27,696 bases of DNA from Antarcticimicrobium sp033791545 (lineage in GTDB: Bacteria; Pseudomonadota; Alphaproteobacteria; Rhodobacterales; Rhodobacteraceae). Under the pieces are notes generated by a model that made no database searches, was not told the DNA's origin, and saw nothing but the letters and a program-made list of their open reading frames with translations. Location: contig JASJGL010000019.1 of NCBI GenBank assembly GCA_033791545.1, positions 1 through 27,696 on the forward strand, written 5' to 3'. The first letter of the stretch is position 1. Each line of letters begins with the position of its first letter. This document shows, in pieces, positions 23,240 to 27,696 of this stretch. The translations under genes and the position numbers were made by a program.

Positions 23240-24175
23240 ATGAAAATCGCCTTTCAGATGGACCCGATCGGGGCCGTGGACATCAATGCTGACAGCACTT
23301 TTCGGCTGGCCGAAGAGGCGCAGGCGCGGGGCCATGAGCTGTTCTTCTACGGGCCGGACCAGCTTGCCTATCAGGAGGGGCGGATCACCGCGCGCGGCTG
23401 TGACATGACCGTGCAGCGGGTGCCGGGAAAGCCGGCCATTCTGGGCGAGGAGCGCGAGGTGGACTTGGCAGACTGGGATGTGGTCTGGCTGCGTCAGGAC
23501 CCGCCGTTTGACATGCATTACATCACCGCGACCCATTTGCTGGACAGGTTGGCACCGCAGACTCTGGTGGTGAATGATCCGTTCTGGGTGCGCAATTACC
23601 CTGAAAAGCTGCTGGTGCTGGATTTCCCTGACCTTACGCCACCGACCACCATCGCGCGCGATCTGCGCACGATTCGGGCGTTCAAGGAAAAGCATGGGGA
23701 TATCATTCTCAAGCCGCTTTATGGCAACGGCGGGGCCGGGGTGTTCCGGTTGGATGTGAACGACCGCAACCTCAGCTCACTGCATGAGCTTTTTACCGGG
23801 TTCAGCCGGGAGCCCTTGATCGTGCAGAAATTCCTGCCTGACGTCAGCAATGGTGACAAGCGGGTGATCCTGGTCGATGGCGAGCCGGTGGGTGCGATCA
23901 ACCGGGTGCCGGCGGCGGGTGAGACGCGCTCGAACATGCATGTGGGCGGACGGCCGGAGAAAATTGGGTTGAGCGCGCGCGATCTGGAGATCTGTGCCGC
24001 CATCGGTCCGCTGTTGAAGGAAAAGGGCCAGATCTTTGTCGGCATCGACGTGATCGGCGATTATCTGACCGAGATCAACGTGACCTCGCCCACCGGTATT
24101 CAGGAGCTGGAGCGGTTCGACGGTATCAATGCGGCCGAAAAGATCTGGGAAGCGATCGAAGCTCGCATCGGGTGA
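23240..24175 (+). CDS. gshB: Glutathione synthase
   Basis: 311-residue ATP-grasp ligase that joins glycine to gamma-glutamylcysteine. It shows the GshB N-terminus MKIAFQMDPIGAVDINADST, RQDPPFDMHYI (85-95), the ATP-lid region ILKPLYGNGGAGVF (156-169), and the Mg/substrate motif IDVIGDYLTEINVTSPTGIQ (269-288). The length is that of the bacterial enzyme. The ATG at 23240 follows AGGGA at 23228-23232. The downstream hydrolase begins inside its stop (GTGA), and a glutathione transferase gene lies 2.5 kb away. Confidence 0.95.
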   Translation: MKIAFQMDPIGAVDINADSTFRLAEEAQARGHELFFYGPDQLAYQEGRITARGCDMTVQRVPGKPAILGEEREVDLADWDVVWLRQDPPFDMHYITATHLLDRLAPQTLVVNDPFWVRNYPEKLLVLDFPDLTPPTTIARDLRTIRAFKEKHGDIILKPLYGNGGAGVFRLDVNDRNLSSLHELFTGFSREPLIVQKFLPDVSNGDKRVILVDGEPVGAINRVPAAGETRSNMHVGGRPEKIGLSARDLEICAAIGPLLKEKGQIFVGIDVIGDYLTEINVTSPTGIQELERFDGINAAEKIWEAIEARIG

Positions 24176-25080
24176 GCTGGCAGCAGGGTGTCCTCAACCT
24201 GATCCTGCGGTGGAGCGAAAAGCGCTATCTGGCCCGGGTCGTTGATCCTGAAGCCCTGCGCGCCCGGTTTCGTCGCCGGACGCGGCTGTTTTTCCCGCCG
24301 CCGCGCCGGATACCGGTGACAGCTGTGCCGGGTGGTCTTTGGCTGGGCGGGGCGGCTTGGGCGGTCGGGGCGGGGCCTGTGATCCTCTATTTCCACGGCG
24401 GCGCCTTTGTCTTTGGCGCACCGGAGACTCACAAGGGCTTGGCGGCGCGACTGGCGCAACTGGCGGGGCTGCCCGTTTTGATGCCGGCCTATCGCTTGGC
24501 CCCAGAGCACCCTTTTCCCGCCGCGTTGGAGGATGCCCGGGCGGCCTATGAGGCGCTTTTGGCGCGCGGGGTGGCGCCGGGGCAGATCGTGCTTGGCGGG
24601 GACAGTGCTGGCGGGGGCTTGGCGTTGGCGTTGCTGGGCGATCTCTGCGCGCGGGGGACGGAGCGGCCGGCGGGCTGTTTTGCCTTTTCCCCGCTGAGCG
24701 ATCTCACCTTTTCCGGGGCTAGTCTTCGGGCCAATGCCGCCTGTGATGTGATGCTACCGGCGGAGCGGACACGGGATATGGCGCAGATGTATCTGCAAGG
24801 GGCCGATCCGCGCGATTCGCGGGTTTCGCCGTTGTTTGCCGGATTTGCCGGGGCCGGGCCGGTCTGGCTGACCGTGGGGCGGACCGAGATCATGCTCGAC
24901 GACACCCGCCGGATGGCGGCGCATCTGCGCGAGCAGGGGGTGACGGTGGCCGAGGTCATCGCCGACGATCTGCCGCATGTCTGGCCCTTTTTCTGGCGCT
25001 ATTTGCCGGAGGGCGACCAGAGCCTGCGCGCCTTGACGGATTGGATCAGGCAGAGAGTTGCGCCGTCAGGCGAAAGCTGA
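24172..25080 (+). CDS. Alpha/beta hydrolase, hormone-sensitive-lipase family
   Basis: 302-residue esterase-type hydrolase (Abhydrolase_3). The oxyanion motif YFHGGAFVFG (73-82) and nucleophile elbow GDSAGGG (143-149, Ser145) are present. The acid is probably Asp243 in TEIMLDD and the base is His269 in DDLPHVW, so the triad looks complete. The natural substrate is unknown; members hydrolyse short-chain acyl esters. The start is a GTG whose last two bases overlap the gshB stop (GTGA, 24172-24175), showing coupling. The final 35 bp overlap the end of the convergent yifB gene. Confidence 0.88.
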   Translation: MSWQQGVLNLILRWSEKRYLARVVDPEALRARFRRRTRLFFPPPRRIPVTAVPGGLWLGGAAWAVGAGPVILYFHGGAFVFGAPETHKGLAARLAQLAGLPVLMPAYRLAPEHPFPAALEDARAAYEALLARGVAPGQIVLGGDSAGGGLALALLGDLCARGTERPAGCFAFSPLSDLTFSGASLRANAACDVMLPAERTRDMAQMYLQGADPRDSRVSPLFAGFAGAGPVWLTVGRTEIMLDDTRRMAAHLREQGVTVAEVIADDLPHVWPFFWRYLPEGDQSLRALTDWIRQRVAPSGES

Positions 25081-26560
25081 GCGCCTCGGCCAGATGCGGG
25101 CGGCGGACGTCCTGCGCGCCGTCGAGATCGGCAATGGTGCGCGCCACCCGCAGGATGCGGTGATAGCCGCGCGCCGAGAGGCCGAACCGTTCGGCCGCCT
25201 TGGTGAGCAGGGCGCGCCCCTCGGCATCGGGGGCCGCGATCTGGTCCAGCACCCCGCCTTCGGCGTCGGCATTCTGGCGCAGGCCGGGAAGATCGGCAAA
25301 CCGCTTCGCCTGCACTATTCGTGCCGCAGCGACCCGCGTCGCGACCGTTTCAGATGTTTCGCCATTGGCGGGCAGGTCGAGATCGGTGAAGGCGACCGGG
25401 GGCACCTCGACCCGCAGGTCGAAGCGGTCCATCAACGGCCCGGAGATGCGACCGAGATAATCGGCACCGCATTGCGGCACCCGGGCGCAGGCGCGGGCCG
25501 GATCGGAGAGGTAGCCGCATTTGCACGGGTTGGCGGCGGCGACCAGCAGGAAGCGGCAGGGATAGGTCACATGGGCGTTGGCGCGGGCCACCATCACCTC
25601 GCCTGCCTCGATCGGTTGGCGCAGGGTTTCCAGCACGGCGCGCGAGAATTCGGGGAATTCGTCCATGAACAGCACGCCGTTATGCGCAAGGCTGATTTCA
25701 CCCGGTCGGGCGCGGCGACCACCGCCGACGATGGCAGCCATCGAGGCGGTGTGATGCGGTTCGCGAAACGGGCGGGTGCGGCTGATGCCGCCTTCCTCCA
25801 ACACGCCGCAAAGCGATTGGATCATCGAGGTTTCCAGCGCTTCGGGCGCGGTGAGGGGTGGCAGTAGCCCCGGCAGGCGGGCCGCCAGCATGGATTTGCC
25901 CGATCCCGGAGTGCCGACCAGCATCAAGTGGTGACGCCCGGCGGCGGCGATCTCCAGCGCGCGTTTGGCCCGTTCCTGGCCCTTGACGTCGCGCAGGTCG
26001 CGGTTGGACGGGGCCTGTTGCACCTCGCCCGGCTCAGCCGGGGGGATCGCGGCCTGACCGGTCGCGTGGCGTATGACCGCGCCGAGGCTTTCGGCCCCGA
26101 CCACCTGGCAATCGCCGACCCAGGCGGCCTCGGCGCCGCAGGCGGCGGGGCAGAGCAGGCTACGCCCCTCTTGCGCGGCAGTCATGGCGGCGGGCAGGGC
26201 CCCGGGCACCGCGATCAGTGAGCCATCAAGCGAAAGCTCGCCCAGGGCCACGGCGGTTTCTGCCATGTCGTTGGGGATGATGCCGAGCGCGGCCAGCAGC
26301 GCCACCGCGATTGGCAGGTCGAAATGGCTGCCCTCCTTGGGCAGGTCGGCGGGTGACAGGTTGACGGTGATCCGCTTGGCCGGCAGCGCGATGGCCATCG
26401 CGCTCAACGCGCTGCGCACCCGGTCGCGGGCCTCGGAGACCGCCTTGTCGGGCAGGCCGACGATGCCAAAGGCAGGTAATCCGGCGGTGACGGCGCATTG
26501 CACCTCGACCAGCCGGGCCTCGACCCCCTGAAAGGCGACGGTATAGGCGCGTGAGACGAT
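25046..26560 (-). CDS. YifB/ComM-like Mg-chelatase-family AAA+ ATPase, apparent ATC start
   Basis: 504 residues if it begins at the family's conserved N-terminus. It has a ChlI N-terminal domain, Walker A GTPGSGKS (216-223), the Walker B region FMDEFPEF, the PCRFLLVAAANPCKCGY sensor/cysteine segment, and the C-terminal RILRVARTIADL helix. ComM-type proteins are branch-migration helicases acting in recombination of transformed DNA. The expected start, usually Met-Val-Ser-Arg-Ala-Tyr, reads ATC-GTC-TCA-CGC here. No in-frame ATG, GTG or TTG exists upstream before a TAG, and the first standard start is a GTG at 26503, which would lose 19 conserved residues. An AGGGA site sits 8 nt before the ATC, so initiation at ATC is plausible. 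Confidence 0.88.
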   Translation of the reverse strand: MVSRAYTVAFQGVEARLVEVQCAVTAGLPAFGIVGLPDKAVSEARDRVRSALSAMAIALPAKRITVNLSPADLPKEGSHFDLPIAVALLAALGIIPNDMAETAVALGELSLDGSLIAVPGALPAAMTAAQEGRSLLCPAACGAEAAWVGDCQVVGAESLGAVIRHATGQAAIPPAEPGEVQQAPSNRDLRDVKGQERAKRALEIAAAGRHHLMLVGTPGSGKSMLAARLPGLLPPLTAPEALETSMIQSLCGVLEEGGISRTRPFREPHHTASMAAIVGGGRRARPGEISLAHNGVLFMDEFPEFSRAVLETLRQPIEAGEVMVARANAHVTYPCRFLLVAAANPCKCGYLSDPARACARVPQCGADYLGRISGPLMDRFDLRVEVPPVAFTDLDLPANGETSETVATRVAAARIVQAKRFADLPGLRQNADAEGGVLDQIAAPDAEGRALLTKAAERFGLSARGYHRILRVARTIADLDGAQDVRRPHLAEALSFRLTAQLSA

Positions 26561-26627
26561 GGGTCCGGTCCCTGTGTGAGGAAGATTGTCCGACCATCGC
26601 TAGCGGGCGTGTGGTTGAGAAAGGGTT

Positions 26628-26651
26628 AACGGCGCCGCAAGGGGCGCCGTT
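26628..26651 (-). terminator. Hairpin after the GST gene
   Basis: AACGGCGCC (26628-26636) pairs perfectly with GGCGCCGTT (26643-26651), 6-nt loop. On the minus strand it follows the GST gene and two tandem repeats and is followed by AACCCTTTCTC, a weak T-run. Confidence 0.5.
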
Positions 26652-26708
26652 GGATCTGAGTATTTGGGCAAAGAAGAAGGGGATTTGAGTATTTAGGCAA
26701 AGAAGAAG
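26652..26708. repeat. Tandem 28-bp intergenic repeat (two copies, 29-bp period)
   Basis: Copies 26652-26679 and 26681-26708 differ at 2 of 28 positions, separated by one G. The shared core is GAGTATTTRGGCAAAG followed by AAGAAG. They directly adjoin the GGCGCC hairpin, between the GST stop and the yifB upstream region. From memory, similar TTTGCC-AAATACTC strings recur near gene ends in Rhodobacteraceae; the tandem arrangement is seen here directly. Confidence 0.7.
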
Positions 26709-26717
26709 CGGGGGGGA

Positions 26718-27434
26718 TCAGTCCGCAATCGGCCATGCGGTTGCGGGTAGGTCGCAGGCATAGGGTTCGGGGTCATATGTGACCTCTCGCGCCTGTTTGC
26801 GCCATGCGCGCACCGCAGGATCAGACAGCAGCGCCATGGCGTAGGCGCGGGCGGCGTCGCTGATCGGCAGATCATAGCCGACAAGCCGGGCGGCGACCGG
26901 GGTATAGAACACATCCGCGAGACTGTAGGTGCCAAAGAGCCAGCCCTCGCTTTGGCCCGAGATGGTTTGGCCCGAGATGGTTTGGCCAGAGATGGCGCGG
27001 GCATGGGCCCAGAGAGTGTCCAGCCGGGCCAGATCCTCAACAACCGCCGCAGTGAGGGCAAAGCCCTGATATTGGCGCTGAAGCTGCATCGGGCAGGCGG
27101 TCCGCAGGGCGGCAAAGCCGGTGGCCATCTCGGCGCAGAGCCAGCGCGCGGTGGCGCGGGCGGCGGGATCGGCGGGCCAGAGCCCCGCCTGCGGGTGACG
27201 TTCGGCCAAGGTTTCGGCCATGGCGAGGGTTTCGCCCACAACCGTTCCTTCCGGCGTGCGCAGCACCGGAACAAGGCGCGCGGGCGCCAGCGGCGCGAGG
27301 TCGTTTGCCATGGTGCCCGAGTAGAGGCCCACCATATGGGGGCGGTAGGGGAGGCCGAATTTCTCGAGCATCAACCAACCGCGCAGGGACCAGCTTGAAT
27401 ACATCCGGTCGCCGAGGAAAAGATCGTATGTCAT
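26718..27434 (-). CDS. Glutathione S-transferase family protein
   Basis: 238 residues. The N-terminal thioredoxin-like domain (1-78) contains MYSSWSLRGWLMLEKFG, with a serine cluster at the glutathione-activating position, and a cis-Pro region RLVPVLRTPEG with GETLAMAE. A helical C-terminal domain ends in YSLADVFYTPVAARL. The substrate is unknown. Residues 148-162 are a threefold repeat of Ile-Ser-Gly-Gln-Thr/Ser encoded by a 15-bp tandem repeat. It falls in the loop before GWLFGTYSLAD, where related proteins have a short linker. It is probably an independent transcript between the histidine phosphatase and yifB. Confidence 0.87.
   Translation of the reverse strand: MTYDLFLGDRMYSSWSLRGWLMLEKFGLPYRPHMVGLYSGTMANDLAPLAPARLVPVLRTPEGTVVGETLAMAETLAERHPQAGLWPADPAARATARWLCAEMATGFAALRTACPMQLQRQYQGFALTAAVVEDLARLDTLWAHARAISGQTISGQTISGQSEGWLFGTYSLADVFYTPVAARLVGYDLPISDAARAYAMALLSDPAVRAWRKQAREVTYDPEPYACDLPATAWPIAD
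26951..26995 (-). repeat. Three 15-bp tandem repeats inside the GST gene
   Basis: Units 26951-26965, 26966-26980 and 26981-26995. The first two are identical and the third differs at one base. Fifteen bases keep the reading frame, so copy-number changes would only lengthen or shorten the loop by five residues. Confidence 0.85.
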
Positions 27435-27461
27435 AGGGAAAGCCTAGGCCGGGTCGGGCCG

Positions 27462-27486
27462 GGCGCCAAATGATGATTTGTGCGCC
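27462..27486 (-). other. Hairpin between the histidine phosphatase and GST genes
   Basis: GGCGC-CAAAT (27462-27471) pairs with ATTTG-T-GCGCC (27476-27486) with one bulged base and a GATG loop, just after the phosphatase stop on the minus strand. No T-run follows, so terminator function is doubtful. Confidence 0.4.
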
Positions 27487-27492
27487 AGCGCG

Positions 27493-27696
27493 TCACGCAA
27501 GGTGATTGATCCGCCCGACCTGCCAGCCCTTGGCGGTGCGGGTGATCTCGGTCACCGAGAGGTTGTCGATGCGGTGCCCGAAGGCCTGTTCGGCATCAAG
27601 CGCGAGCGCGCGTTGGACTTGGGTCAGGATCACGCCGAAATGGGCGACCACGATCAGATCGCCGCCCGCGTGCTGGGCGATCAGCGCATCGAGGGC
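27493..27696 (-). CDS. Histidine phosphatase (phosphoglycerate-mutase-like) family protein, C-terminal part
   Basis: The frame is open from the window edge for 67 codons to a TGA at 27495-27493, so the N-terminus with the RHG motif lies outside. The visible LIVVAHFGVILTQVQRAL contains the second catalytic histidine of the branch-1 histidine phosphatase fold, followed by NLSVTEITRTAKGW, a usual C-terminal strand pair. The substrate cannot be predicted from this part; alpha-ribazole phosphatase and general sugar-phosphate phosphatases share it. Confidence 0.78.
   Translation of the reverse strand, partial: ALDALIAQHAGGDLIVVAHFGVILTQVQRALALDAEQAFGHRIDNLSVTEITRTAKGWQVGRINHLA

Noticed and set aside
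26652..26708. Tandem repeats as attachment sites or ends of an insertion sequence
   Set aside because: They are direct, adjacent, without inverted terminal repeats, integrase or transposase nearby, and flanked by ordinary housekeeping genes.
26951..26995. Short regular repeats as a CRISPR array
   Set aside because: The units are directly abutting 15-mers without spacers, in frame inside a GST gene.

Overview
The window is a GC-rich, gene-dense stretch of an alphaproteobacterial chromosome, most likely a Roseobacter-group Rhodobacteraceae. Evidence for this is the C-terminal part of a crotonyl-CoA carboxylase/reductase (ethylmalonyl-CoA pathway), the TauE plus TIGR02186 pair, the glnD-murJ and nfuA-tsaB-rimI neighbourhoods, and protein sequences that read throughout like that family. 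I found no rRNA, tRNA, CRISPR array, transposase, integrase or phage gene. Most of the window is conserved housekeeping sequence.

Layout. 1-2.8 kb (+): end of ccr with its terminator, an AT-rich patch with a small acidic ORF, and a RecD-like helicase overlapping an SDR oxidoreductase. 3.6-5.6 kb (-): a TIGR02186 membrane protein and a TauE/SafE exporter, separated by a decayed second copy of the TauE N-terminus. 5.7-10.4 kb (-): a BMP-family (nucleoside-type) ABC importer: binding protein, attenuator-like hairpin, ATPase, an unlisted 33-codon ORF overlapping both neighbours, and two permeases. 10.6-13.8 kb (-): rimI, tsaB, nfuA, a universal stress protein and a branched-chain aminotransferase. 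13.9-15.8 kb: trpS (-) divergent from a rhomboid-fold protein (+) that lacks the catalytic residues. 15.9-21.8 kb (-): a YgaP-like membrane protein, murJ, glnD and an LpoA-like lipoprotein. 21.9-25.1 kb (+): rsmI, yraN, gshB and an alpha/beta hydrolase. 25.0-27.7 kb (-): a YifB/ComM ATPase with no standard start codon at the conserved start, a GST and the end of a histidine phosphatase.

How the genes work together. Three themes stand out. One is cell envelope: MurJ exports lipid II, the LpoA-like lipoprotein probably supports peptidoglycan synthases, and GlnD is the nitrogen sensor between them. The second is translation and tRNA: TsaB, RimI, RsmI and TrpS. The third is thiol, Fe-S and sulfur handling: NfuA, GshB, GST and TauE. 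The rsmI / lpoA-like / yraN cluster keeps the association seen in E. coli (yraL-yraM-yraN). Short overlaps (ATGA, GTGA, TGATG) show translational coupling in several operons.

I see no obvious new multi-gene defence or biosynthetic system. The unusual items are smaller: the TauE remnant, the doubly coupled 33-codon ORF built from 12-bp repeats, the rhomboid pseudoprotease, the ATC start of yifB, two interleaved 7-bp inverted repeats before gshB, a tandem 28-bp intergenic repeat, and the small acidic ORF in the AT-rich patch.
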